The notes under the pieces were generated by a model, which had not been told where the DNA came from, made no database searches, and saw only the letters and a program-made list of their open reading frames with translations. A DNA stretch of 64,000 nucleotides from Oenococcus sp. UCMA 16435 (lineage in GTDB: Bacteria; Bacillota; Bacilli; Lactobacillales; Lactobacillaceae). A program made the position numbers and the translations under genes. The stretch covers positions 868,001 through 932,000 of the forward strand of contig CP030868.2 of the NCBI GenBank assembly GCA_004010835.2, given 5' to 3'. The first letter of the stretch is position 1; every line of letters starts with the position of its first letter. Of the stretch, positions 18,330 through 26,993 are shown piece by piece.

Positions 18330-19031
18330 CTACCACTTTATATCCGAAATCGGGATCGGTTCCGCATTATCCTGAACCGAAGCCACTTTGGCATCATTGA
18401 TTCTGATAACTCTGTCGGCCATTTTGGCAATAGCCGAATTATGCGTAATCAGCAAAACAGTTTTATCATATTTTTGGCTGGCATTTTGCAGTAAATTCAG
18501 GATTTGTTTACCAGTTTCATAATCCAATGCGCCGGTTGGTTCGTCACATAAAAGTATCTTGGGGTTTTTAACCAAGGCTCGTGCAATAGCAACACGCTGC
18601 TGTTCGCCGCCAGACAATTGGGAAGGAAAATTATCCAATCGTTTTTCTAAACCAACATCTTTTAAAACTTCGGACGCATCAAGGCCGCTTTTTACAACCG
18701 AAGAAGCTAATTCAACGTTCTCTTTTGCAGTAAGATTCGGTATTAAATTGTAAAATTGAAAAACAAATCCAATGTCCTGACGCCGATATTCGGTCAATTG
18801 TTTTTCATTGAAAACAGCAATATCGATGCCATCTACAATCACTCTCCCTTCAGTTGGAGAATCCATGCCACCTAAAATATTCAAAATAGTTGATTTACCA
18901 GCACCACTCGGCCCAAGAATAACGGTTAGTTTTCCTCGTTCAGCTTCAAAAGAAAGACCGTCATTGGCGACGATCTCAATTTCACCCATTTTATAACGTT
19001 TAAATTCGTTTTTAACTTGAATGTAAGCCAA
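18330..19031 (-). CDS. ABC exporter ATP-binding subunit (MacB/LolD-like)
   Basis: A 233-residue ATPase with Walker [10 protein letters not shown] (40-48), signature LSGGEQ (139-144), Walker B ILLCDE (159-164) and the TGALD D-loop typical of the LolD/MacB group. It pairs with the FtsX-type permease immediately downstream. All catalytic motifs are intact. The upstream region has a small dyad (19083-19104) that may bind a regulator. Confidence 0.92.
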   Translation of the reverse strand: MAYIQVKNEFKRYKMGEIEIVANDGLSFEAERGKLTVILGPSGAGKSTILNILGGMDSPTEGRVIVDGIDIAVFNEKQLTEYRRQDIGFVFQFYNLIPNLTAKENVELASSVVKSGLDASEVLKDVGLEKRLDNFPSQLSGGEQQRVAIARALVKNPKILLCDEPTGALDYETGKQILNLLQNASQKYDKTVLLITHNSAIAKMADRVIRINDAKVASVQDNAEPIPISDIKW

Positions 19032-19082
19032 ATTAAGTTCCCCATTAATTATTAAACAGATTGTCTAATAAAAAACATTATG

Positions 19083-19104
19083 TTAGATTAATAATCCAAT
19101 CTAA
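19083..19104. promoter_or_regulatory. Dyad upstream of the ABC exporter genes
   Basis: TTAGATT and AATCTAA flank an 8-base spacer, about 55-75 bases before the ATPase start. It could be an operator; support is only the symmetry and position. Confidence 0.35.
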
Positions 19105-19213
19105 AGATCAAAAGCTCTAATCAAAAAAATTAATCAAGCAGTGTGAATTATGCGAATTTCATAATGTATTCAAATTGGTTTAGACCAAAGACATTTTTAT
19201 GTTAAAAAAAGAT

Positions 19214-19241
19214 TTGAAGCAATTAAGACCGGTGTTAGAAT
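19214..19241 (+). promoter_or_regulatory. Promoter of small RNA copy B
   Basis: TTGAAG, a 16-base spacer, then TAGAAT with an extended TGT just before it. The predicted start (19248) coincides with the first base of the region similar to copy A. Confidence 0.7.
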
Positions 19242-19247
19242 GATTTC

Positions 19248-19389
19248 TTGTAAGCGCTTGCAGGATATTTTCATTATTCCATTCAAAACAACTCCTCTTC
19301 TTGAAAAAGCAGGCGCTTATACACTACTAAAATCATTGATATAGCTCATGGTAAATGGTCATAACATAACTTTTACTATGAGTTTTTAA
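19248..19389 (+). ncRNA. Predicted small RNA, copy B of a two-member family
   Basis: About 140 nt from the predicted start to the T run. TGTAAGCGCTTGC (19249-19261) pairs with GCAGGCGC plus TTATACA (19309-19323), leaving a two-base bulge. The 3' terminator pairs CTCATGGTAAA with TTTACTATGAG and ends in T5. Compared with copy A, the inner helix shows two C-G to U-A swaps that keep pairing, while loop sequence has diverged. That pattern suggests a conserved structure. It lies on the plus strand between two minus-strand operons, so it is no leader of a neighbouring gene. The first 14 bases also resemble a cre site. Confidence 0.7.
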
Positions 19390-19394
19390 TTTGA

Positions 19395-19423
19395 CAAAAA
19401 AGCGCCAGTTGATTAGCTGGCGC
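19395..19423 (-). terminator. Minus-strand terminator downstream of the alcohol dehydrogenase gene
   Basis: Read on the minus strand, GCGCCAG and CTGGCGC pair around an 8-base loop and run into six T. It is the likely end of the 20721-19693 transcript and faces the terminator of small RNA copy B. Confidence 0.8.
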
Positions 19424-19518
19424 CTTACGTATCAAATATTGTACTGGGAAACTTAAAGTTTTCTCATGAAAAATATATCAATTTCAAGTATTGAAGTTAT
19501 TTAATTATTCTGCTGCGA

Positions 19519-19545
19519 TTGTAGCCAGCTAAAAGCTGGCTACAA
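19519..19545. repeat. Perfect 12-bp hairpin, loop of 3
   Basis: TTGTAGCCAGCT (19519-19530), loop AAA, then its exact complement to 19545. There is no T run on either side, so it is not a normal terminator. It would lie in the 3' untranslated part of the alcohol dehydrogenase mRNA. Confidence 0.6.
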
Positions 19546-19692
19546 GAAACAAGATATTCTTAATTAGTTAAAGCTAAGTAAATCAAATATTAAATAAAAA
19601 TAAAGTTCAATTTAATATAGCCTAAAATAATCAAAACCGTTACCTACATTGCCAAGATAAAATTAATCATATTAAAACATAACTAAACAGCA

Positions 19693-20721
19693 TCAATCAA
19701 AGGAAACGACAACTTTATCTGCCGCCCCAGGAGTTGCTGCAGTTTTCAAAGCATTTAGCGCATCTGAAAATGGAAAAACATTGCTGATAATTTTAGCGTA
19801 TAGATCCGGGTATTTAATTATATTGTCAGTTACCTGGAAAATTTCGTTTGGATAGCCTACCGAAAGTCTTATATCCAATTCTCTATCGAGCAAATCACCA
19901 AAATTAACAGGGACTTCCTTTTTGTGAACGGCGACAATCGTATAAACAGCGCGATATTGTGCAATTTTAAAAACGGTTTCCGGAACAATCGGAGCTCCAG
20001 CTGCATCGATATAGATATCAGTACCAGAACGTTTATTTCCACTCGAGACCTTTTCTTGTCCCTGACCATGAAACTTAATTAATTGGTCCAAAACGTTCTC
20101 TTTGCTGGAATCAATAGTTGAATCAGCACCAACATCCAAAGCTTTTTGTAATCTTTCGGGAATAATATCAATAGCTACAACATTTTTGACCCCGAGAGAC
20201 TTAAGACTAATAATCGCACCTAATCCAATTGGACCAGCACCAAAAACTGCAACTTTACTATCGGCATTAGGTTTAGCGCGATTCACAGCATGCTGTGCAA
20301 CGGCCATCGGCTCGTTCAAAGCAGCAACTTCCCAAGGAATATTTTTTGGAATAATCCGAAAATTTCTGTTGGATTTAGCATTAATTAGATTTACATAGTT
20401 CGACAAAGCGCCTTGTGCTCCGCCATTACCAATAATGCCATCCTCGGCAGCCATTGGATTGATCACAACGTGATCTCCAACGGATACATCATCCACATCC
20501 GAACCAATATCCGCTACAACTCCAGCTGCTTCATGTCCCAACGGTGTATGACCCTGTCGTGGTGGAATTCCACCAATTGCAGTGTAAAAAGTATCGGACC
20601 CGCAAATACCATTGGCTTTGATTTTTATTAAAACATCATGTGGACCAGCTTGTGGTTGGTCAACATCAACAAATGAATTTTTTCCAACACCTGTAACCTG
20701 AACCTGTTTCATACAAATCAC
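19693..20721 (-). CDS. Medium-chain zinc alcohol/polyol dehydrogenase
   Basis: A 342-residue MDR enzyme. Catalytic zinc ligands fit Cys in GICGSD, His-Glu in GHEAAG and Glu in NEPMAV. The Rossmann motif is FGAGPIGLG. The usual four-cysteine structural zinc lobe is replaced by INPMAAEDGIIGNGG, so the structural zinc is absent. This pattern occurs in some butanediol/sorbitol dehydrogenase relatives; the substrate is unknown. Start is GTG 20721 or ATG 20712 (Met4); AAGGA lies a little too close to the first and too far from the second. A good cre site sits about 50 bases upstream, suggesting CcpA control. Confidence 0.8.
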   Translation of the reverse strand: MICMKQVQVTGVGKNSFVDVDQPQAGPHDVLIKIKANGICGSDTFYTAIGGIPPRQGHTPLGHEAAGVVADIGSDVDDVSVGDHVVINPMAAEDGIIGNGGAQGALSNYVNLINAKSNRNFRIIPKNIPWEVAALNEPMAVAQHAVNRAKPNADSKVAVFGAGPIGLGAIISLKSLGVKNVVAIDIIPERLQKALDVGADSTIDSSKENVLDQLIKFHGQGQEKVSSGNKRSGTDIYIDAAGAPIVPETVFKIAQYRAVYTIVAVHKKEVPVNFGDLLDRELDIRLSVGYPNEIFQVTDNIIKYPDLYAKIISNVFPFSDALNALKTAATPGAADKVVVSFD

Positions 20722-20768
20722 ACTTTCCTTACTATTGATAAGTTAATTGTACTTCCTTTAGTATAAGA

Positions 20769-20784
20769 ATGAAAGCGCAAACAT
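20769..20784. promoter_or_regulatory. cre (CcpA-binding) site
   Basis: ATGAAAGCGCAAACAT fits the consensus WTGNNARCGNWWWCAW at every position. It overlaps the promoter region of the alcohol dehydrogenase gene (start at 20721), the usual position for catabolite repression. Confidence 0.75.
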
Positions 20785-20980
20785 TTTTCAATTAATCTAA
20801 ATCCTGAAAATGGAAATATCTATATTAAGAAATAAAATTATAATCAAAAATTGTTTAAATATTTATAATTTACGCAAAACATACAAGTAAAATGTAAAAA
20901 ACATTCGTACTGACTGATAGTCAAAGAAAGCAAGCTCGTTTAAAATAAACATAAAAGTTATTCAAGAAAGAAAATCATTT

Positions 20981-21826
20981 ATGATCACAGATAATTTAAT
21001 AAAAACTTTTGCTAATTATTGGCAAAAGTTCAAATGGGAAACAATCGGTCCTAAAATCCTTGATTCAATAATTCAAATAATTATTTATTCAATCATTTTT
21101 TGGATAATCAATCGATTGGTTATTTTTTTAGTTGATCGGAGTTTCAACACGTATTTAAAATCACGTCGAATCAATAAAAAACGAGCAAATACAATCCACA
21201 CACTAGCCCGTAACACTGTTCGTTATTTTATCGTTTTCTTTTATTTATATACAATTTTAAGCGTATTAGGATTCCCGATCGGTACTTTAGTTGCAAGTGC
21301 TGGAATTGTGACAGTCGTAGTTGGGTTGGGAGCTCAAAGCATTATTCGTGACGTCATCTCTGGATTTTTAATCTTGTTGGAACAGCAAATGGAAGTTGGC
21401 GACAACGTCATAATAAACAATGACATTAGTGGACGAGTAACGGCTTTTGGTTTGCGAATTACCACTATCAAGGACACCGATGGCGGTTTAAACTACATTA
21501 CCAACAGCAGTATCACAACTATCAATAATCAATCCCGGGCTAACATGCGCATCCAAATCGATATTCCAATCAAAGATGTCCAGGAAAGTCCTTTCGCGGT
21601 CAAAGCTATCAAGAATGTAAATGAAAACATTTTGAATAAAAACAATTCAATTATTAGCCAGCCTCAAATACAAGCTCCGATTGTATTAGAAAGTAACAAT
21701 ACTTTTGGCATTACAATTGTTCTATTTGTTAAAAACGGCCAGCAGGCAAAGATCAAAACCCAATTAACAACTAGTTATCTAAAAGCAATTGAAAAAGAAG
21801 AATTGAAAAAAGATCAGAAAATTTAA
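20981..21826 (+). CDS. Small-conductance mechanosensitive channel (MscS family)
   Basis: A 281-residue protein with TMs at about 28-50, 75-95 and 100-120. The third contains the pore helix and hinge typical of MscS (LVASAGIVTVVVGLGAQSI, then RDVISGFLILLEQ), followed by the beta domain (MEVGDNVIINNDISGRV). It resembles Bacillus YkuT. It opens on membrane tension to release solutes after osmotic downshift. ATG is preceded by AAGAAAG. It is monocistronic and divergent from the alcohol dehydrogenase gene. Confidence 0.9.
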   Translation: MITDNLIKTFANYWQKFKWETIGPKILDSIIQIIIYSIIFWIINRLVIFLVDRSFNTYLKSRRINKKRANTIHTLARNTVRYFIVFFYLYTILSVLGFPIGTLVASAGIVTVVVGLGAQSIIRDVISGFLILLEQQMEVGDNVIINNDISGRVTAFGLRITTIKDTDGGLNYITNSSITTINNQSRANMRIQIDIPIKDVQESPFAVKAIKNVNENILNKNNSIISQPQIQAPIVLESNNTFGITIVLFVKNGQQAKIKTQLTTSYLKAIEKEELKKDQKI

Positions 21827-22020
21827 AAAACGAGAAAAATAAAAAACAAGACCAATAAATAGCAAAAAAACAATTCATTGATTTTGAAATTTTTCTCAAA
21901 TACAAAACAATCTTTAATTTCAAACGAAAACATCAATAAAGAGATTTTTTGCTTTAAAAATAGTTTTCAAAAAATATTATCAGCTATCAATTGTCTACTA
22001 AGCAAAAAAACTATATTAAT

Positions 22021-23586
22021 TCACTTTTTTCTGATTAATAAAAACGCTCCAAACGAACCTATAACTGCAAAGCCTATTGCCAAAGACAAAACACTTTTAT
22101 AGCCCGTATTAAAAGCCAGATAAATAGCTTGATTCATTTGGTGAAAAAGATGGTTGCCATCAGGATATTTCAAAGTGTAGTTTTTAGCGGCTTGAATGAC
22201 CGTTTTTCCAGAAATAGGGCCAGCAGAATGCAAGGCACTAATCAATTCGTTTTTAGTATTTTTTTGTAAAGCCAGTTTTGCAAAATTATCAGCTACGGCT
22301 GGATTATAGCCATCAGTCAGTTTTAATCCCAGCGAAACAATACCGAAACTGACTCCCAATTGTCGAAAAACATTGATTACGCCGCTAGCCATGCCAATGT
22401 GTTTTAATTCAACACTGTCCATTGCGACAGAGGACAGCGGCGGATTAATGACCGCGTTGCCAATCCCCATTAGAATAAAGCCCCACACAAAATCAGCGTA
22501 GATAACAGTAGTTGAAACTGCTTGATCAATTACAAGAAAACCACCAGCGATCAGTAATAGCCCAGCTGTTATCATCCATTTCTTCGATAAACGATTTGAA
22601 AGTATGCCAATGATCGGACCAAGCACCAAGGAAAACAAGCTAATTGCAAGTTGTCTAATTCCAGTCTGGATAGCTGAATAGCCAATATAATTCTGCATCC
22701 AGACGGTCAAATAGGTAAAAAAAGCATATAAAGAAGCGCCAAGACAAAAAGCTGCAATAACAGCCCCATCAAAAGACCAAGACTTGAAGATGCTTAGATC
22801 GATCATCGGTGACTTTAAAAAATTCTCTAAATATATGAATATGATTAAAAATAAGAAACCCAGTATAAGTGGACCGGCAATATGAATGTTTGTCCAAGAC
22901 CAAGAAGTATGTAATTCTTTTTGAATTAATCCGATGATCAAAAAGAATATCATAGCAACACTGATCATCATGCCTAACCAATCAATCCGTCCCTTTTCCG
23001 ATCCGTAACTTTCTTCAATGTAATATACGGATAAAAATAATGCGATTATGCCGACAGGAATATTTATCATAAAAATAGCCCGCCAAGAGATCATCTGAAC
23101 CAAAAATCCGCCAAGCAGAGGTCCAATTGCCGTTGCAAAACCAATTACCGAACTCCAAATACCAAAAGCAATTCCCCTTTCTTTGCCAGAAAAAGTTGCA
23201 GCAACAATAGCCATAGAGATGCTCATCATACCAGCACCGCCGATTCCTTGAATTGCCCGAAAAATATTTAGCTGCATTCCATTTTGTGCCAAGCCTGAAG
23301 CCAAAGAACCAAGAGTGAAGACAACAAGTTCAATTAAAAAAACTTTTTTCCTCCCAAATAAATCAGCTAATTTGGATGCTAAAAGCAAAAAGACTGCATA
23401 AGATATCGTGTAGGCATTAATAATCCACTGTAAATTACTAAAAGATTCACTTAAATCTTTTTGAATAGTTGGCAAGGCAACATTGACAATCGTCACATCC
23501 AAAAGTGACATAAAAACGCCAATACACAAGGCTGTTAAAGCAATCCAATTCCTAGATTCGCGATCTATTTTATTTGTTTTCTGCAA
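22021..23586 (-). CDS. DHA2 family multidrug efflux MFS transporter
   Basis: A 521-residue, 14-TM drug antiporter. Motifs are LLDVTIVNVALPTIQ in TM1, QWIINAYTISYAV in TM2, ASKLADLFGRKKVF in the first loop and GIGGAGMMSISMAIV in TM5. The frame is open to 23622, but GGAGG sits seven bases before TTG 23586, giving the start MQKTNKIDRES. It is not closely similar to the 13462 exporter outside family motifs. No regulator gene is adjacent. Confidence 0.85.
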   Translation of the reverse strand: MQKTNKIDRESRNWIALTALCIGVFMSLLDVTIVNVALPTIQKDLSESFSNLQWIINAYTISYAVFLLLASKLADLFGRKKVFLIELVVFTLGSLASGLAQNGMQLNIFRAIQGIGGAGMMSISMAIVAATFSGKERGIAFGIWSSVIGFATAIGPLLGGFLVQMISWRAIFMINIPVGIIALFLSVYYIEESYGSEKGRIDWLGMMISVAMIFFLIIGLIQKELHTSWSWTNIHIAGPLILGFLFLIIFIYLENFLKSPMIDLSIFKSWSFDGAVIAAFCLGASLYAFFTYLTVWMQNYIGYSAIQTGIRQLAISLFSLVLGPIIGILSNRLSKKWMITAGLLLIAGGFLVIDQAVSTTVIYADFVWGFILMGIGNAVINPPLSSVAMDSVELKHIGMASGVINVFRQLGVSFGIVSLGLKLTDGYNPAVADNFAKLALQKNTKNELISALHSAGPISGKTVIQAAKNYTLKYPDGNHLFHQMNQAIYLAFNTGYKSVLSLAIGFAVIGSFGAFLLIRKK

Positions 23587-24064
23587 GATATAACCTCCAT
23601 CGACTTGTGCCAACAGGACCAAGAAAATAGGCCCATAATTCTAATAAAGAAACGGTTTTTAAATACCATTAAATTATGATTAATTTGAATTCTTCATTTT
23701 ATTCGATTATCTTCTATTTCAAATTACTAATAATAATTGTGAATATAAGCTTCAGCATTTCTTGAAAATTACTTGATGAAAATAATTAAATTTTATCGTA
23801 CATATATAGAACCGGTATTTGAACTTAAAAAGACGTATGAAATTATTAAACGCCAGCTTTGACATGTAAATCTCAGCAAGCCCTTTTCGATTATTATAAA
23901 CCTGTCAATTTTTTATCCTTGTTAATTGAACATGCCTGGTTTTATTTTAAATGCTTGTCATTCGTTTAATTTTTCTTTAAAAATATAAAGCAGAAAATAT
24001 ATCTTGTTTAATGATTTTCATAAGCATTGGGCTTCTATCAATTTATATTCAAGGACACATCAAA
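23587..24064. other. Gene-free stretch, nothing recognised
   Basis: About 480 AT-rich bases between the exporter start and the small membrane protein gene. I see no coding frame with a ribosome site and no strong hairpin. Confidence 0.5.
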
Positions 24065-24259
24065 TCATTTATTAACAAAATTTGAAGAAATATCAACAAA
24101 AATTCCGACTATCAAAAACAATAGTGCTAAATAGAATAAAAAACTTTTTCCAAAAATAACATTCACTATCATTAATAACAAAGCTATCAAGTAAAGAGCT
24201 AAATATGCATAAGTCAGTAAATTAAAAAGTTTCCTCTCTTCGTGATTATTTTTCTTCAT
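24065..24259 (-). CDS. Small two-TM membrane protein, unknown function
   Basis: A 64-residue protein: a charged start MKKNNHEERK, then two membrane segments (about 13-33 and 38-57). GGAG lies seven bases before ATG 24259, supporting translation; an upstream TTG (24265) falls too close to that site. I do not recognise a family. It stands alone between the DHA2 exporter and the short-chain dehydrogenase gene. Confidence 0.6.
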   Translation of the reverse strand: MKKNNHEERKLFNLLTYAYLALYLIALLLMIVNVIFGKSFLFYLALLFLIVGIFVDISSNFVNK

Positions 24260-24459
24260 TTCCAAACTCCATTTAGAAAATCTCCATAAATTTCTTCTTA
24301 TTAATAATTGTCTTCGTTTAACGATTAATAATCTAGAGTGATTGAATATGATTTTAACTTTTTCCCTTTAATATCGATTAACCCTTTTCTTTTAGAAAGA
24401 TCCTTAAATTGAAGACTAAACATAATAGCTAAAAAAGTAAAAGAATTTTGGATTACAAG

Positions 24460-24483
24460 AAAAAAACCTCAGTTAAACCAAGG
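24460..24483 (-). terminator. Terminator after the short-chain dehydrogenase gene
   Basis: On the minus strand CCTTGG and CTGAGG pair (two G-U) around TTTAA and are followed by seven T. Confidence 0.55.
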
Positions 24484-24520
24484 CAGTTTCAAAAAATTTT
24501 ATAAAGTTTTACAAAGAAAA

Positions 24521-25252
24521 TTATGCCATCATCCCGCCATCAGCAACAAATTCGGAGCCGGTGGTAAATTCACTTTCATCCGAGGCAAGATAAGTAACAA
24601 GTTTGGCAATGTCTTTTGGTTTCCCCAAATGCTGCATAGGTGTCATCGCTATAACTGTGTCGCGTATATCATCGGGAATAATTTCTGTATCAATCCATCC
24701 TGGGTGAACAGAATTTATTCGTATTTTCTTTTTCATTTGCAAAGCTTCCAACGCAGCTGCCTTAGTTAACAAACGAGTACCGCCTTTAGAAGCAGAATAA
24801 TCGGCTCCTCCCGGCAAGCCCCGTAATCCGGCGACCGAAGAAACATTAACAATCGAACCCGGTTGGGACATCTGATTTAAAGCAAAACGAATTCCAAGAA
24901 AGTTGCCCGACAGATTAATCGATTGAGTCCAGTTAAACTCTTCTAAAGACATTTCCGCCAATGGCTTGCCAACTCCGCCAACACCCGCGTTATTCACCAG
25001 AATATCAAATTTTCCAAATTTTGCGATTGTATCGTCGACAACCTTTTTCCAATCGATTTCTTTACTAACGTCTTGACGAATAAAAACTATCTCGCCGGCG
25101 ATTTCGCTAACAGTTTTATCACCCTTTTCCTGATCCCGACCAGTGATAACAACACTTGCTCCTTCAGCAATAAAATCGGCAGCAATTGCTTTGCCGATTC
25201 CAGCATTTCCGCCAGTAACAATTGCCACTTTTCCTTTCAAACGATCAACCAT
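24521..25252 (-). CDS. Short-chain dehydrogenase/reductase
   Basis: A 243-residue classical SDR. It has the cofactor motif TGGNAGIGKA (about 14-23), NNAGVGG near 87-93, and the catalytic Ser in VNVSSVAG with Tyr/Lys in YSASKGG. The sequence ends in DGG, as in the family. Arg in TGRDQEK after the second strand hints at NADP(H). It resembles the R-specific alcohol dehydrogenase of Lactobacillus brevis, but the true carbonyl substrate is unknown. It is monocistronic. Confidence 0.85.
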   Translation of the reverse strand: MVDRLKGKVAIVTGGNAGIGKAIAADFIAEGASVVITGRDQEKGDKTVSEIAGEIVFIRQDVSKEIDWKKVVDDTIAKFGKFDILVNNAGVGGVGKPLAEMSLEEFNWTQSINLSGNFLGIRFALNQMSQPGSIVNVSSVAGLRGLPGGADYSASKGGTRLLTKAAALEALQMKKKIRINSVHPGWIDTEIIPDDIRDTVIAMTPMQHLGKPKDIAKLVTYLASDESEFTTGSEFVADGGMMA

Positions 25253-25497
25253 ATTCGATCCTCCGATTTATGTGAATATTTTTACTAACTAAATCATTTT
25301 AACAGCTTTGAACAATATTTGTGAATTAATTAATTTTTGCGTCTTTTTTACTTGGTTTAAATATGTCTTTGATCTAAGAAAGTAATTTCGTTATTATTCT
25401 TGTCCGAATTCAATTGAGGTCATTAGTAAATTACATGAATACAAGAAGCAACTAAAAAAATAAAATATTTATTTTGCTAATTTAAGTAAATTTTTAG

Positions 25498-25530
25498 TTA
25501 AAAAAATCTTAGATCTAAGATCTAAGATTT
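25498..25530 (-). terminator. Terminator of the gatCAB operon
   Basis: On the minus strand AAATCTTAGAT and ATCTAAGATTT (11 bp) flank a 5-base loop and run into a T stretch. Confidence 0.8.
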
Positions 25531-25559
25531 AAAAATGTTTTTATGAATTTAATTATTAA

Positions 25560-26993
25560 CTATCTTTTCTTTAATTCGGTTAATAAAATTTCGTGAACAA
25601 TCTTTGGATTGGCATTACCGTGGGTTTCTTTCATAACTTGTCCGGTCAGATAACCAATCGCACGATCTTTGCCACCTTTAAAATCATCAATTGATTGCTG
25701 GTTATTATCTAATATTTGATCAATTATCGGTGTTAATTTAGTCGGATCCGACAATTGAACCAAACCGTGTTTTTCAACATAAGCTTTTGGCTCTTCTCCA
25801 TCAGTAATGGCGGTAAAGACTTTTTTTGCCTGCTTGGTCGAAATTGTTCCATTATCGATCAATTTAATCAGCCCGGATAAATGATCAGGCGTCAGTTTGG
25901 TATCCTGCAAATCGAGCTGTGTCTCATTCAAATAGGCGTTTACATCCCCAATCAAATAATTAGCAGCACGTTTTGGATCGGCACCATCATCTACGGCTTG
26001 ATCATAAAAATTTGCCATCTCAAGCGTCTGGGTCAAAACAGCAGCGTCCTTTTTAGAAAGGGCAAATTTATTAGTATAACGAATAATACGATCATCGGCA
26101 GTTTCAGGCAAACGCGACCTTACTTTTTTGATCCAGTCATTAGAAACATGAATCGCTGGAAGATCCGGTTCCGGAAAGTAACGATAATCATCAGCGCCTT
26201 CTTTGACACGCATCAAAATTGTTGATTTAGTCGGTTCGTCAAAACGGCGAGTTTCCTGACCGATCTCATGTCCGGCCATTAATTCATCACGCTGGCGTTG
26301 TTCCTCGTAAGCCAAGGCATTTTTCGCATACTGGAAGGAATTAACGTTTTTAATTTCAACCTTGGTGCCATATTTTGCTGCTCCGATTGGGCGAACAGAA
26401 ATGTTAATATCAACCCGCATTGAACCTTCTTGCATCTTAACATCAGAAATACCTGTAAATTGAATTAACTGACGCAGTTTTTCCAGATACAGATAAGCTT
26501 CTTCAGGACTGGAAATATCCGGTTGAGAAACAATTTCAACCAGTGGCGTGCCCTGACGATTCAGATCTACCAGCGAATAACCCTTACCGGAATGAGAATT
26601 TTTTCCGGCATCCTCTTCGACATGCAATTCCTTAATACCAATCCGCTTGCTTGTGCCATCTTCTTTTTTAATTTCAACATAACCATCATGGCCAATTGGT
26701 GTTTGTTGCTGGGTAACCTGATATGACTTCGGATTATCCGGGTAAAAATAGTTTTTCCGATCCCAGTGAACATCACGAGTAATCTGTGCATTCAAAGCCA
26801 AAGCAGCTGTCATACCAGATTCCAAAGCACCTTTATTGGCGCTTGGCAAAACACCAGGATAGCCCCAATCAATTACATTAGTATTTTCATTAGCCGGATC
26901 GCCAAAATTAACCGGTGAAGGAGAAAAAGCCTTTGATTTCGTTTTTAATTCAACATGGACTTCAAGTCCGATCGTGGTTTCAAAACTCGACAT
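25560..26993 (-). CDS. gatB: Asp/Glu-tRNA(Asn/Gln) amidotransferase subunit B
   Basis: A 477-residue tRNA-binding and kinase subunit. It starts FETTIGLEVHVELKT, contains DLNRQGTPLVEIVSQPD and EVKNVNSF-like signatures (EIKNVNSFQYAKNAL), and ends in the YqeY-like tail domain. With GatA and GatC it converts Glu-tRNA(Gln), and possibly Asp-tRNA(Asn), to the amide form. Its ATG shares one base with the gatA stop (TAATG). It is the last gene of gatCAB, followed by a terminator. Confidence 0.97.
   Translation of the reverse strand: MSSFETTIGLEVHVELKTKSKAFSPSPVNFGDPANENTNVIDWGYPGVLPSANKGALESGMTAALALNAQITRDVHWDRKNYFYPDNPKSYQVTQQQTPIGHDGYVEIKKEDGTSKRIGIKELHVEEDAGKNSHSGKGYSLVDLNRQGTPLVEIVSQPDISSPEEAYLYLEKLRQLIQFTGISDVKMQEGSMRVDINISVRPIGAAKYGTKVEIKNVNSFQYAKNALAYEEQRQRDELMAGHEIGQETRRFDEPTKSTILMRVKEGADDYRYFPEPDLPAIHVSNDWIKKVRSRLPETADDRIIRYTNKFALSKKDAAVLTQTLEMANFYDQAVDDGADPKRAANYLIGDVNAYLNETQLDLQDTKLTPDHLSGLIKLIDNGTISTKQAKKVFTAITDGEEPKAYVEKHGLVQLSDPTKLTPIIDQILDNNQQSIDDFKGGKDRAIGYLTGQVMKETHGNANPKIVHEILLTELKKR

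Noticed and set aside
25501..25535. Short tandem repeat of ATCTAAG as a repeat array
   Set aside because: The repeats form one inverted repeat with a minus-strand T run, explained as the gatB terminator.
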